A program made the position numbers and the translations under genes. From Haloarcula salina (GTDB lineage Archaea; Halobacteriota; Halobacteria; Halobacteriales; Haloarculaceae), in NCBI RefSeq assembly GCF_010119195.1, contig NZ_WRXL01000001.1:248001-312000 (forward strand): a DNA stretch of 64,000 nt, in the 5' to 3' direction. Positions 7,955 to 16,136 of this stretch are shown here, piece after piece. The notes under the pieces were generated by a model. It did not search any database and was not told where the DNA came from. It worked only from the letters and a program-made list of their open reading frames with translations. Position 1 is the stretch's first letter. Each line of letters begins with the position of its first letter.

Positions 7955-8503
7955 ATGCTCCACTCGTGGCCGGGACGGATCGCGGGCGTCGTCGCTCTCC
8001 TGGCCGTGCTGTTCGCGCTGGTGGTCGGGTTCGGCTCGCTCGGACCCGCTCCCGAACTCGGGGCGTACCCGGACGGGGAAGCGCTCGCTCAGGAGTACGA
8101 CGCCCACGTCGGCGACGAGATTCAGGTGACGGGGACCGTCGTCCGGACCGACCCCGTCGCTATCGCCGTCGAGTACGACTTCTACGCCGACGGTGGCCGT
8201 CACACCGGGGTCCTCGAACTGACCGTCACAGCGGTCTCGACGGCCGTCAGCGAGGGAGAGACGGTACAGGTGTACGGCACGCTCCAGTCCGACCGGACCG
8301 TCGTCGCGTCGAACAGTGTGGCCATCCCGGCGGCCAACTTCGCCTCGATGTACGTCGTCTCCGCGCTCGCCGGGGTGTGGACGCTCGGGCGACTCGTCTG
8401 TGGCTGGCGGATCGACTGGCGACGCGGTGCGTTCCGTCGGCGCGACGACCCGCTCACGCCCGGTCGGTCGGCCCTCACCGCGGTCAGGGAGGCCCTCGAC
8501 TGA
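7955..8503 (+). CDS. Two-helix membrane protein with OB-like domain
   Basis: A 182-residue protein with an N-terminal hydrophobic helix (IAGVVALLAVLFALVVGFGS), a beta-rich extracytoplasmic domain and a C-terminal helix (MYVVSALAGVWTLGRLVCG), ending in a basic and acidic cytoplasmic tail. The middle contains HVGDEIQVTGTVVRTDPVAI and VSEGETVQVYGTL, which look like the strands of an OB-fold (CcmE/NfeD-like pattern G-D-x-V-x-V-x-G). I know no function. The stop overlaps the start of the next gene by one base (TGATG at 8501-8505), so the two membrane proteins are translated as a pair. Confidence 0.72.
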   Translation: MLHSWPGRIAGVVALLAVLFALVVGFGSLGPAPELGAYPDGEALAQEYDAHVGDEIQVTGTVVRTDPVAIAVEYDFYADGGRHTGVLELTVTAVSTAVSEGETVQVYGTLQSDRTVVASNSVAIPAANFASMYVVSALAGVWTLGRLVCGWRIDWRRGAFRRRDDPLTPGRSALTAVREALD

Positions 8504-9000
8504 TGCCGGACCTGCTGTCGCACGCGTTCATCGCGTTCACGCTCTGTACGCTCCTCGCGCGTCGGTACGGCTGGCTCACCAATGAGTACGTCACCGTCGG
8601 CATGGCGGGGGCGTTCATCCCCGACATGGCGAAGGTCAAACTCGTCGTCGACGGGGCGGCGGTCGGGGCGGCGCTCGACCTCCCGTTCAATTGGTTCGGC
8701 ATCCACACGCTCGGCGGCGCGGTCGTCTCGGTCCTGATCGGCGTCGTCGCCGTGACGCGCGAGGACCGTCGGCGCGTGCTCGCACTGCTCTCGCTCGGAG
8801 CCGCCAGCCACCTGCTCGCCGACGCCCTGCTGTTCAAGGCGTCGGGCCGCTCCTACCCGCTGTTCTGGCCGCTGACGCAGTATCACCCGCCGACGCCCGG
8901 CCTGTACCTGAGCACGGACCTCTGGGTCGCGGGCGCGACCGGGGCCGTCGCGGCGGCGACGTGGCTGGCGGTGCGGTGGCGAGCGTCGACCGCGGCGTGA
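8503..9000 (+). CDS. Membrane-bound metal-dependent hydrolase (YdjM/LexA-regulated type)
   Basis: A 165-residue protein from the ATG at 8503. It begins PDLLSHAFIAFTL and contains FIPDMAKV, IHTLGGAVVS and ASHLLADALLF; these spaced His/Asp residues in membrane helices are the pattern of the PF04307 family (putative membrane-embedded metal-dependent hydrolases). Four or five hydrophobic segments are visible. It is coupled to the upstream OB-like protein by a one-base overlap and its stop lies 3 bases from the convergent photolyase gene. A second member of the family occurs at 33642-34148. Substrates of this family are unknown. Confidence 0.75.
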   Translation: MPDLLSHAFIAFTLCTLLARRYGWLTNEYVTVGMAGAFIPDMAKVKLVVDGAAVGAALDLPFNWFGIHTLGGAVVSVLIGVVAVTREDRRRVLALLSLGAASHLLADALLFKASGRSYPLFWPLTQYHPPTPGLYLSTDLWVAGATGAVAAATWLAVRWRASTAA

Positions 9001-9003
9001 CGG

Positions 9004-10374
9004 TCACCGTACCCCGAGCGCGCGTTCGAACACCCGCTGTGCCCGCTCGTAGGCCGCGTCCCGGTCGACGATGGGACTCGGATACTCGGGCGCCAGCCGC
9101 TCGCGCTCGTCCTCGGAGAGCGTCGGCCAGTCGACGACTTTCTCGGGCGGCACGCCGCGGAGCTCGGGCACGTAGGCCGTGACGTAGTCCGCGCCGGCGT
9201 CGTACTTGTGCAGTTGTGCGACGGGATCGAAGATGCGAACGGCGACCGAATCGGTCCCGGTGGACGCGATCCACTGCCAGTTCGCGGCGTTGTTCGCCGG
9301 ATCGTAGTCCAGCAGTTGCTCGCGGAAGTGACGCTCCCCGATCCGCCAGTCGACCAGCAGGTGCTTGGTCAGGAACGACGCGACGTTCTGGCGCGGGCGA
9401 TTGTGGATATAGCCCTCGCGGTCGAGCTGGCGCATCCCGGCGTCGACGAGCGGGTAGCCCGTCTCGCCGCGCTTCCAGGCCGCGACGTGGTCCGGGTCGT
9501 TCTCCCACTCGATGGGGTTCGGGACGGACGTGTAGTTCTCCGACGCGAGCGCCGGATTGCGGAACAGAAGGTGGTAGTTCGCCTCGCGCCAGGAGAGTTC
9601 GTAGCGGTACTTCTCGACGTTTCGCTGTGCGTCCCCGCTCACCTCGGCGTGGCGGTCCGACGCGTCCGCCCACACCTCGCGAATACCGATCATGCCGGCC
9701 GCGAGGTACGGCGACAGCCGCGAGACGGCGTTCGCGGGGCGGTCCACGGCGGCCGCCACGTCGTCGCGCGTGTCGCGATACGTCTCGATACCGTCGGCGA
9801 GGAAGTCGTCGTAGCGCCGGCGGGCGACCCGGTAGCCGGCGTCCGGGAGCTCGATGTCCGTCTGGACAGACGGTGGGGTCGCCGGATCGTCGAGCGTCAC
9901 GAGCGCGTCGCCGTCGGGGGCGTCGACCGGCGACGGCTTGGCTCGCGTCTGCCAGTCGTCGTGGAACCGACCGTGGGTCTCGTACCGTTCGTCCAGCGTC
10001 GCGGGATCGACCAGCACGAGGTCGGTCCGCGAAGCCGTCGCCACGGCCTCAGCCACCCGTCGCTGTCGATCGCGGCGCTCCGGAGCGTAGTGCTCGTTGT
10101 AGAACACGCGGTCCGCGCCGTACTCCGAAACGACATCGGAGAGGACCGCCGCCGGCGAGCCCTCGCGGACGAGCAGGTCGCCGCCGCGGTCGCGATAGGC
10201 CCGCTTCAGCGCCCGGACACCGGCCAGGGAGAACGCTCGCTGTCGCGCCCCAAGCCCCGCAAGCAGGTCGGCGTCCACGACGTACACCGGCAGGACCTCG
10301 CCGTCCGCGGCCGCGGCCGCGAGCCCGCGGTTGTCCGGGACGCGCAGGTCCCGCTGATGCCAGAAGACGTGCAT
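9004..10374 (-). CDS. phr: Deoxyribodipyrimidine photolyase / cryptochrome family
   Basis: A 456-residue class I photolyase. The N-terminal alpha/beta antenna domain starts HVFWHQRDLRVPDNRGLAAA. The C-terminal helical FAD domain includes GETGYPLVDAGMRQL, NRPRQNVASFLTKHLLVDWR and NNAANWQWIASTGTD, close to the family signature around the FAD and the tryptophan electron chain. It repairs UV-induced cyclobutane pyrimidine dimers using blue light, a normal need in sunlit brines. The length fits the family. It is monocistronic, convergent with the small membrane-protein pair. Confidence 0.92.
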   Translation of the reverse strand: MHVFWHQRDLRVPDNRGLAAAAADGEVLPVYVVDADLLAGLGARQRAFSLAGVRALKRAYRDRGGDLLVREGSPAAVLSDVVSEYGADRVFYNEHYAPERRDRQRRVAEAVATASRTDLVLVDPATLDERYETHGRFHDDWQTRAKPSPVDAPDGDALVTLDDPATPPSVQTDIELPDAGYRVARRRYDDFLADGIETYRDTRDDVAAAVDRPANAVSRLSPYLAAGMIGIREVWADASDRHAEVSGDAQRNVEKYRYELSWREANYHLLFRNPALASENYTSVPNPIEWENDPDHVAAWKRGETGYPLVDAGMRQLDREGYIHNRPRQNVASFLTKHLLVDWRIGERHFREQLLDYDPANNAANWQWIASTGTDSVAVRIFDPVAQLHKYDAGADYVTAYVPELRGVPPEKVVDWPTLSEDERERLAPEYPSPIVDRDAAYERAQRVFERALGVR

Positions 10375-10487
10375 ACCGTCCGTTAGGGTTCCGGGCGTAT
10401 GGACGCGGCCCCGATTCTATTGTGTACGAGACCGATTGAAGCGGTGCCATCGCCCGTTGCGAGACCAGAAACCATCGCGGTCAGCGT

Positions 10488-10742
10488 ACGGCGGCCTGTG
10501 GCCGCCGTTTCACGACTTCGCGGCGTCGCCGCGAAGTCGCCTTTTTCGCCACCGAAAGACTCGCTTCGCTCGTCTTTCGAGCCTTGCTTCGCTTCGCTCA
10601 GCAAGACCACGTTTTTCGAGTCGAGCGGGACCAAAGGTCCCGCGGACCATGCGAACGGGCGCTTCGCGCCCGTGAGCAGAGAGCCTTCCCACAGCGCGCT
10701 CGTAGAGCGCGCGAGGAAAGGCGACGACGAAAAACGTGGTCT
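10488..10742. repeat. Array of perfect short hairpins with three-base loops
   Basis: Seven hairpins follow one another in about 255 bases between photolyase and korB. Perfect ones: 10488-10508 (9-bp stem, loop TGT), 10513-10539 (12 bp, loop GTC), 10625-10643 (8 bp, loop AAA), 10655-10673 (8 bp, loop TTC), 10694-10712 (8 bp, loop GTA). Two more are near-perfect: 10554-10578 and 10583-10605. A 15-bp perfect inverted repeat, AGACCACGTTTTTCG at 10604-10618 and its complement at 10728-10742, encloses three of them; the right arm overlaps the korB stop codon. The region has no ORF I accept. It could be a complex 3' end or terminator of korB, a structured RNA, or a mobile palindromic element. Confidence 0.85.
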
Positions 10743-11604
10743 AGTAGAACTCGCGGACCAGATCCATCGCGCCCTCGGGCGCGCCGTCGGGGATCTCGGC
10801 CATCGACTCTGTGACGCCCTCCCGCTCCTCGAAGGGGACGGAGCCCTCGTCCTGGTAGAGGACGCCCATGTACTCCTTGTCGCTCTCCAGGATCTTGTCC
10901 TTGGCCTGGTCCCGGTCGGTCCGGTCGTGGTCGGTCTCGTCGAGGTCCACGATGGCGTCCCGGAAGTAGTCGTAGGTGTCCACGTCGTTGAACGTGACAC
11001 AGGGCGAGTAGACGTTCACGAAGCCGAAGCCGTCGTGCTCGATGGCCTCCTGGACGATCTCGGCGTGGCGCTGGGCGTTCGAGCTAAAGGACTGTGCGAT
11101 GAAGGTCGCGCCGGAGGCCAGGGCGAGCGCCTTGGGGTTGACCGGCGGCTGGTTCGGGCCGTCGGGCGAAGTCGAGGTCTCGAAGTCCTCGCGCGAGGTC
11201 GGCGAGGCCTGGCCCTTGGTGAGGCCGTAGATGCGGTTGTCCATCACGACGTAGCTCATGTCGACGTTGCGCCGGACGGCGTGGATGAAGTGGCCGGCAC
11301 CGATGGAGTAGCCGTCGCCGTCGCCGCCCGAGACCATCACTTCGAGGTTCGGGTTGGCCATCTTCACGCCGATGCCCACGGGCAGCGCGCGGCCGTGGAC
11401 GCCGTGGAGCGCGTAGCTGTGCATGTAGGTTCCGATCTTGCCGGAACAGCCGATTCCGGCGACGATGAAGGTGTTGTCGGGGTCGTTGCCCGTCTCGGCC
11501 AGCGCCTTCATCATGCCGTTCATCGTCCCGAAGTCGCCGCATCCGGGACACCAGGTCGGCTGCTTGTCGGACTTGAAGTCTGTGAAGCGAACGTCGGAGC
11601 TCAT
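10741..11604 (-). CDS. korB: 2-oxoglutarate:ferredoxin oxidoreductase, beta subunit
   Basis: A 287-residue thiamine-diphosphate-binding subunit. TWCPGCGDFGTMNGMM near residue 17 carries the CxxC that holds a [4Fe-4S] cluster in this family, AGIGCSGKIGTYMHSYALHG follows, and GGDGDGYSIGAGHFIHA with a downstream MDNRIYG forms the Mg-ThDP motif (GDG...N). Together with the alpha subunit it oxidatively decarboxylates a 2-oxoacid and reduces ferredoxin. The lengths (287 and 587) and sequence match haloarchaeal Kor rather than pyruvate-specific Por, which is a recollection-based distinction. Its ATG overlaps the korA stop (11601-11604). Confidence 0.88.
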   Translation of the reverse strand: MSSDVRFTDFKSDKQPTWCPGCGDFGTMNGMMKALAETGNDPDNTFIVAGIGCSGKIGTYMHSYALHGVHGRALPVGIGVKMANPNLEVMVSGGDGDGYSIGAGHFIHAVRRNVDMSYVVMDNRIYGLTKGQASPTSREDFETSTSPDGPNQPPVNPKALALASGATFIAQSFSSNAQRHAEIVQEAIEHDGFGFVNVYSPCVTFNDVDTYDYFRDAIVDLDETDHDRTDRDQAKDKILESDKEYMGVLYQDEGSVPFEEREGVTESMAEIPDGAPEGAMDLVREFY

Positions 11605-13364
11605 TGTGCTGCCTCCTGTGGTTTGTCGAGCGTCTGCTTGATCTCGTCTGCGAGTTCGTCGGCCTTGAACCGCACGCCGTTGTACTTGTTGATGCGCTCG
11701 ACGCGTTCGAGCACGTCGTGTTCGATGATGTCCGCGAACTGCCCGGTGGCGTTACACTCGACGACGATGACGTTGTCGGCCGCCTGGATCTCCTCGGTGA
11801 GGTCCGGGCGCGGGAAGATGTACGGGACCGAGAGGAACCGGATGTCGTAGCCGTCGTCTTCGAGGAGTGTCAGCCCCTCGCGGAGCGCGCCCTCGTTGGA
11901 GCCCCAGGAGATGACGAGCGTGTCGGCGTCCGCGTCGCCGAACTCGCGGTAGTCGAAGTTCTCCTGCTCGCGAGCCGTCTCGACCTTCCGCTGGCGCTTG
12001 TCGACCTGTTCGATGCGCACGTCGGTGTCCTCCGTCCGGCGACCGAGTTCGTCGTGTTCGAGGCCGGTGGTCATGTGCGCGCCGTCGGTGGTCCCGGGGA
12101 AGGCCCGCGGCGAGACGCCGTCTGCGGCCGGGAAGTGGGCCTGGAAGCGGCCCTTCTCGTCCAGCCAGGTGTCGACGTCGTCCCCGTCGACGACCTTGCC
12201 GCGGTCGATCTCGACTTCGTCCATGTCGAAGGTCTCGGGCGAGAACGTCTGTTCCGTTACCGCCATCGCGAGGTCGGAGACGAGGAAGACCGGCGTCTGG
12301 TACTTCTCGGCGAGGTTGAACGCCTCGACGGTCTTCCAGAAGCACTCGGAGACGGTGGTCGGCGCGACGACGAACCGCGGGATCTCGCCGTGGCCGCCGT
12401 ACAGCGTCATGTTGAGGTCGCCCTGTTCCTGCTTGGTCGGCATCCCGGTCGAGGGACCGGAGCGCATGACGTCACAGATGACCAGCGGCGTCTCGCTCGT
12501 GGCGACCAGCCCGAACGTCTCGGTCATCAGGTCGATTCCTGGGCCCGACGTGGCGGTCATCGCCCGAGCGCCGGCGCGAGCGGCACCCAGCGCCATGTTG
12601 ATGGCGGACAGCTCGTCCTCGGCCTGGACGACTTTACCGCCGTACTGGTCGACGCGGCCGGTCATGTACTCCATCACGTCCGTCGCGGGGGTGATGGGGT
12701 ACCCCGCGTAGAAGCGACAGCCGGCGGCGATGGCGCCCATACCGATGGCCTCGTCGCCGTTCAGCAGGACGTAGTCGGCGTCGGTTGTCTCGAGGTCGTA
12801 GTCGAAGTCCTCGTCGAACTCCTCGCGGACGTACTCCTGGCCCTTCCGGGCGGCTTCCTTGTTGTTCTCGACGATGGCCTCGCCCTTGTCCCCGAAGCGC
12901 TTCTTGAGGCTCTCGTCCAAGTTCTCGATGGGGAAGTTCGTCACCTCGCACGCCGCGCCGAGCGCGACGACGTTCAGCATGATCGCGCCGCCGGCGTCTT
13001 CGGCGAGACGCTTCAGCGGCACTTCGAGCGCGGTGGCGTCGCCCGGAACCTCCACGTCCTGCATCGTCGAGCGCTCGCCGTCGTAGATGATGACGGAGTC
13101 GTCGTGGAGCTCGTCCTCGTTCTCGTGGATGGTTCGTTCGGTGAGTGCGATCAGGATGTCCAGGCGGTCGACGACGCTCTCGACCCGGTCGACGGACGTC
13201 CGGACTTTGTACGCGGTGTAGCCCCCGCGGATGCGGGAGGCGAAGTCCTTCGAGGTGAAGACGTGACGACCGGCCCGGGAGAGCGCCTGCGCGAAAATCT
13301 TCCCGGTTGAGTCGATTCCATCGCCGGCTTCACCGCCGATGGCCCAGTTCAGGTCCTCTGGCAT
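11601..13364 (-). CDS. korA: 2-oxoglutarate:ferredoxin oxidoreductase, alpha subunit
   Basis: A 587-residue fused gamma-alpha subunit. The N-terminal domain begins NWAIGGEAGDGIDSTGKIFA (gamma-type GGxGxG binding region, residues about 5-24). The pyrimidine-binding domain starts near residue 215 with NGDEAIGMGAIAAGCRFYAG and YPITPATDVMEYM, followed by ATSGPGIDLMTETFG. Domain III (VISWGSNEGALREGL) is at the C-terminus. The start at 13362-13364 was chosen because it opens directly with the conserved domain. With korB it feeds electrons from 2-oxoglutarate into ferredoxin in the oxidative citric acid cycle of haloarchaea, which lack the NAD-linked complex for this step. Confidence 0.9.
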   Translation of the reverse strand: MPEDLNWAIGGEAGDGIDSTGKIFAQALSRAGRHVFTSKDFASRIRGGYTAYKVRTSVDRVESVVDRLDILIALTERTIHENEDELHDDSVIIYDGERSTMQDVEVPGDATALEVPLKRLAEDAGGAIMLNVVALGAACEVTNFPIENLDESLKKRFGDKGEAIVENNKEAARKGQEYVREEFDEDFDYDLETTDADYVLLNGDEAIGMGAIAAGCRFYAGYPITPATDVMEYMTGRVDQYGGKVVQAEDELSAINMALGAARAGARAMTATSGPGIDLMTETFGLVATSETPLVICDVMRSGPSTGMPTKQEQGDLNMTLYGGHGEIPRFVVAPTTVSECFWKTVEAFNLAEKYQTPVFLVSDLAMAVTEQTFSPETFDMDEVEIDRGKVVDGDDVDTWLDEKGRFQAHFPAADGVSPRAFPGTTDGAHMTTGLEHDELGRRTEDTDVRIEQVDKRQRKVETAREQENFDYREFGDADADTLVISWGSNEGALREGLTLLEDDGYDIRFLSVPYIFPRPDLTEEIQAADNVIVVECNATGQFADIIEHDVLERVERINKYNGVRFKADELADEIKQTLDKPQEAAQ

Positions 13365-13579
13365 TATATCGCACGGGTAGCCCTCGGGGTAGGAAAAGCC
13401 TTCCGTAAACGCCCGCGCGCGTGTAACTCGGTTTCGAGTTAACACCGGCAGGGATGCCCGAATGTTGGAAGAAGGAACCGGTCGCATTCGCAGACAGCCG
13501 GAATTTGCGGCATATATCTCCGCTTCGCGTGACGAACGCCGACCGTAATTCCCATGCCGGGCCGCGGCGAGGTACCGGT

Positions 13580-14215
13580 ATGGACGAACGCGAACTCGCC
13601 GTGGTCGCCGTCCGAGACGTGGGACCGGACACCGTCGCCATCGACATCGAAACGCCGGACGCGTTCGACGCGCAACCGGGCCAGTTCGTCAAGCTGACGC
13701 TGACCGTCGACGGCGAGGACGTCTCGCGGTTCTACACCGTCTCCTCGCCCGCGGTCGAGGACGCCTTCGAGATCACGGTCGGTATCGACCCCGACGGGGA
13801 ACTGGCCCCCCAGCTCGGCGCGCTCGAAGCGGGCGACGCCGTCCGCATCGCCGGGCCGTTCGGCTCGGATTTCTACGAGGGCGAGGCCCGCGCCGTCGTG
13901 CTCGCCGGCGGTCCCGGTGTCGGGCCGGCGGTCGGCATCGCCGAGCGGGCGCTCGAAGACGGGAACGAGGCCGCCGTGGTGTACCGGGACGACGAGCCGG
14001 TTCACGAGGAGCGCCTGGACGCGCTCGCCGAGGCCGGCGCGCTCGTCCGCGTCGTCGGGGCCGACGAAGACCTCACGGAGCACGTCGCGGACGCCGTGGC
14101 CGACGGCGGGCAGGTGTTCATCTACGGGTTCGCGGACTTCCTCGACGCCGCGACCGAGGCGCTGGACGCGGCCGGCGTCGACACCGACGACGCCAAGGTC
14201 GAGAACTTCGGGTAG
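13580..14215 (+). CDS. FAD/NAD-binding ferredoxin-reductase-like protein
   Basis: A 211-residue oxidoreductase of the ferredoxin-NADP reductase fold, from the ATG at 13580. The flavin domain contains RFYTVSSPA (the RxYS flavin-binding motif, about residues 52-60) and AGDAVRIAGPFG; the nucleotide domain begins VLAGGPGVGPAVGIAERALE (about 105-124). The protein is short and the C-terminal FCGP-type motif reads VFIYGFADFLDAA, so no partner domain such as a 2Fe-2S ferredoxin is present. It is divergent from korA, and a role in ferredoxin or quinone-linked electron transfer is plausible. Partner and substrate are unknown. Confidence 0.8.
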   Translation: MDERELAVVAVRDVGPDTVAIDIETPDAFDAQPGQFVKLTLTVDGEDVSRFYTVSSPAVEDAFEITVGIDPDGELAPQLGALEAGDAVRIAGPFGSDFYEGEARAVVLAGGPGVGPAVGIAERALEDGNEAAVVYRDDEPVHEERLDALAEAGALVRVVGADEDLTEHVADAVADGGQVFIYGFADFLDAATEALDAAGVDTDDAKVENFG

Positions 14216-14224
14216 CGCGGCCGC

Positions 14225-15094
14225 TCAGGCCTCGTCGCCGGCGTCAGGCGACCGGACGGTCAGGACGGGGACCGGCGCGGTCCGGACGATCTTCTCGGTG
14301 ACGCTCCCGAGCAGGTAGCGGTCGATACCGGTCCGCCCGTGCGTGCCGATGACGACGAGGTCCACGTCGTTGTCGTCGATCGCCTGAAGGATCACCTGGT
14401 AGGGAATCCCGTGTGCGACGGCCGTCTTGACGGCATCGACGCCGTCCTCGTAGAGGCGATCGGACGCGGTGGCGACGGCGTCGTCGGCGACGGACTCCAG
14501 CTCGTCGATGATGACGCTCGACCCCACGTCGATACCGAGCGAGCGCGTGTCCACGGCAGAGAGCACGTGGACGGTCGCGTCGGTTGTACTGGCGAGCGCC
14601 GCGGTCGGCTCGATCGCCGCCTCGGCCCCGCTGCTGCCGTCGGTCGGGAGCAGGATGTCGTCGAACGAGACCTCGCCCGCCTCGGCGTCGGCCTTGACCG
14701 AGAGGACCGGCACGTCGGACAGGCGGACCACTTTCTCCGTGACGCTCCCGAGCAGGTAGCGCCGGACGCCGGTGCGCCCGTGGGTCCCCATGACGACGAG
14801 GTCGACGCCGCTCTCGTCGGCGTAGTCGAGTATTTCCTCGTGGACGACGCCCTCGCGCACGGCGGGCGTCACGTCGATACCGTCGGCGCTGACCGCGTCA
14901 GCGTGCTCGTCGACAAAGGCCGCCGCTGGCGAGTCGCCGTCCCTATCCCACTCGTCGGTCCGCGGGCCGTGCTCGTCGACCACGGAGAGGACGTGGACCG
15001 CCGAACCGTACTGCTTCGCGAGGGTCACTGCGGCCTCGAAGGCCCGCTCTGAGCCGGGGCTGTCGTCGATGGGAACGAGGATGGTATCGAACAT
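14225..15094 (-). CDS. Tandem universal stress protein (two UspA domains)
   Basis: A 289-residue protein made of two UspA domains. Domain 1 starts FDTILVPIDDSPGSERAFEA, domain 2 starts near residue 148 with FDDILLPTDGSSGAEAAIEP. Each ends with the ATP-binding signature: VMGTHGRTGVRRYLLGSV and VIGTHGRTGIDRYLLGSV (GxxGxxxxxxxxGS). The duplicated end is also visible at DNA level. Both domains look ATP-binding competent. Such proteins respond to stress and energy state; haloarchaea have many. It stands alone between the flavin reductase (convergent) and a divergent DUF211 gene. Confidence 0.92.
   Translation of the reverse strand: MFDTILVPIDDSPGSERAFEAAVTLAKQYGSAVHVLSVVDEHGPRTDEWDRDGDSPAAAFVDEHADAVSADGIDVTPAVREGVVHEEILDYADESGVDLVVMGTHGRTGVRRYLLGSVTEKVVRLSDVPVLSVKADAEAGEVSFDDILLPTDGSSGAEAAIEPTAALASTTDATVHVLSAVDTRSLGIDVGSSVIIDELESVADDAVATASDRLYEDGVDAVKTAVAHGIPYQVILQAIDDNDVDLVVIGTHGRTGIDRYLLGSVTEKIVRTAPVPVLTVRSPDAGDEA
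14292..14761 (-). repeat. Intragenic direct repeat of the two UspA domains
   Basis: Two 29-base copies with a single mismatch, at 14292-14320 and 14733-14761, encode the GSVTEK-containing end of each UspA domain. The repeat reflects the internal duplication of the protein, kept similar by selection or gene conversion; it is not a mobile element. Confidence 0.8.
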
Positions 15095-15260
15095 CGCTTG
15101 TGGACCCGGTGTTCGCCGGCGGGCGTGATAAAGTGTCGTGACGGGTGTGGGTATCCATCACCGTCGAGAATACGCCCAACTAGCAAGCCGGTCGAGTCCG
15201 GGAACGCGACCCGTTTCTGTCACCCCCACATTTAGGGAAAACACGGTCGACAGTCGACGC

Positions 15261-15551
15261 ATGGCAACCGTCCGCCGACTCGTCATCGACGTGCTGAAGC
15301 CCCACGAGCCGCCGCTGATCGACTTCACCGAGCGGATCGCCGCTCAGCACAGCGTCGCCGGCGTGACCGCCTCGCTCGTCGAGCGCGACAAGGAGGTACA
15401 GAACGTCAAACTCACGCTCGAGGGCGACGGCGTGGACTACACGTCGGTCCAGGAGGCCGTGGAGGAACTGGGCGCGTCGGTCCACTCGATCGACGAGGTG
15501 AGCTGCGGCGAGCGCGTCGTCGAGGAGCGAGCCACGTTTCAGGACCGCTGA
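15261..15551 (+). CDS. DUF211 family protein
   Basis: A 96-residue protein from the ATG at 15261. The sequence (RRLVIDVLKPHEPPLIDFTE, later HSVAGVTASLVERDKEVQNV and SVHSIDEVSCGERV) matches the archaeal DUF211 family (PF02680), small ferredoxin-like-fold proteins with the pattern LDVLKPHEP and GV..a...iD. Some structures of this family show metal binding in oligomers, but no physiological role is established. It is followed 3 bases later by a VIT1/CCC1-like transporter gene, so a joint role in metal handling is possible. Confidence 0.88.
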   Translation: MATVRRLVIDVLKPHEPPLIDFTERIAAQHSVAGVTASLVERDKEVQNVKLTLEGDGVDYTSVQEAVEELGASVHSIDEVSCGERVVEERATFQDR

Positions 15552-15554
15552 GCC

Positions 15555-16136
15555 GTGGTCTCGATACGCCAGTTGCTGACGCGCCTCCTCGGGAAGGAGG
15601 ACGTGCGCGCCATCTCCCGGCGGTACTTCATCTCCAACGGCTTCGACGGCACGCTGACGAGCATCGGTATCGTCGTCGGCGCGGTGCTGTCGGGCGTTCC
15701 CGACGGCGCCACCGTCATCAAAATCGGCCTCGGCGCGGCGGTGGGCCTCGGCACGTCCGCGGTCTGGAGCGTCTGGGAGATCGAGCGCGCGGAGACGCGG
15801 GCCGAGATCCTCCGCATCGAACAGGCCATGCTGGCGGACTTAGACGACACCCGCATCCAGCGCGAGCAGCGCGGCGCTCGCGTCCTGCACGCGACGATGA
15901 GCGGCCTCGGTCCGCTCATCGGCATCGCCGTGCCGCTCGTCCCGTTCTTCTTCGAGGGGTCGGTGCTGACGATGGGCGAGGCCGCGCTGGTCGCCGTCGG
16001 GCTGGGTATCGGCGTCCTCGGCGTCTTCGGCGCGTACATGGGTTCGATCTCGGGCCAGCGGTGGTACGTCGCCGCGGCCCGGATGGGCCTCGCCGGCCTC
16101 GTGGTGGCCGTCATCAACTACGTCATGCCCGGCTAG
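15555..16136 (+). CDS. VIT1/CCC1-like membrane protein
   Basis: A 193-residue protein with a GTG start at 15555, three bases after the previous stop. The N-terminal segment ISRRYFISNGFDGTLTSIGI resembles the first helix of the CCC1/VIT1 iron-manganese transporter family, with a conserved FDG instead of the usual F-D-G-L. Four to five hydrophobic helices are seen, with a charged central helix (EIERAETRAEILRIEQAML) like the metal-collecting helices of the family. Coupling with DUF211 suggests a metal-related unit. Transport direction and metal cannot be told from sequence. It ends 4 bases inside the convergent ATPase gene. Confidence 0.75.
   Translation: MVSIRQLLTRLLGKEDVRAISRRYFISNGFDGTLTSIGIVVGAVLSGVPDGATVIKIGLGAAVGLGTSAVWSVWEIERAETRAEILRIEQAMLADLDDTRIQREQRGARVLHATMSGLGPLIGIAVPLVPFFFEGSVLTMGEAALVAVGLGIGVLGVFGAYMGSISGQRWYVAAARMGLAGLVVAVINYVMPG

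Noticed and set aside
10383-11000. Minus-strand frame through the hairpin array
   Set aside because: Its residues simply translate the repeats and the korB 3' end in a wrong frame; no protein pattern.
14292-14761. Repeated 29-base sequence as a mobile or CRISPR-like repeat
   Set aside because: It encodes matching ends of two UspA domains, so it comes from domain duplication.
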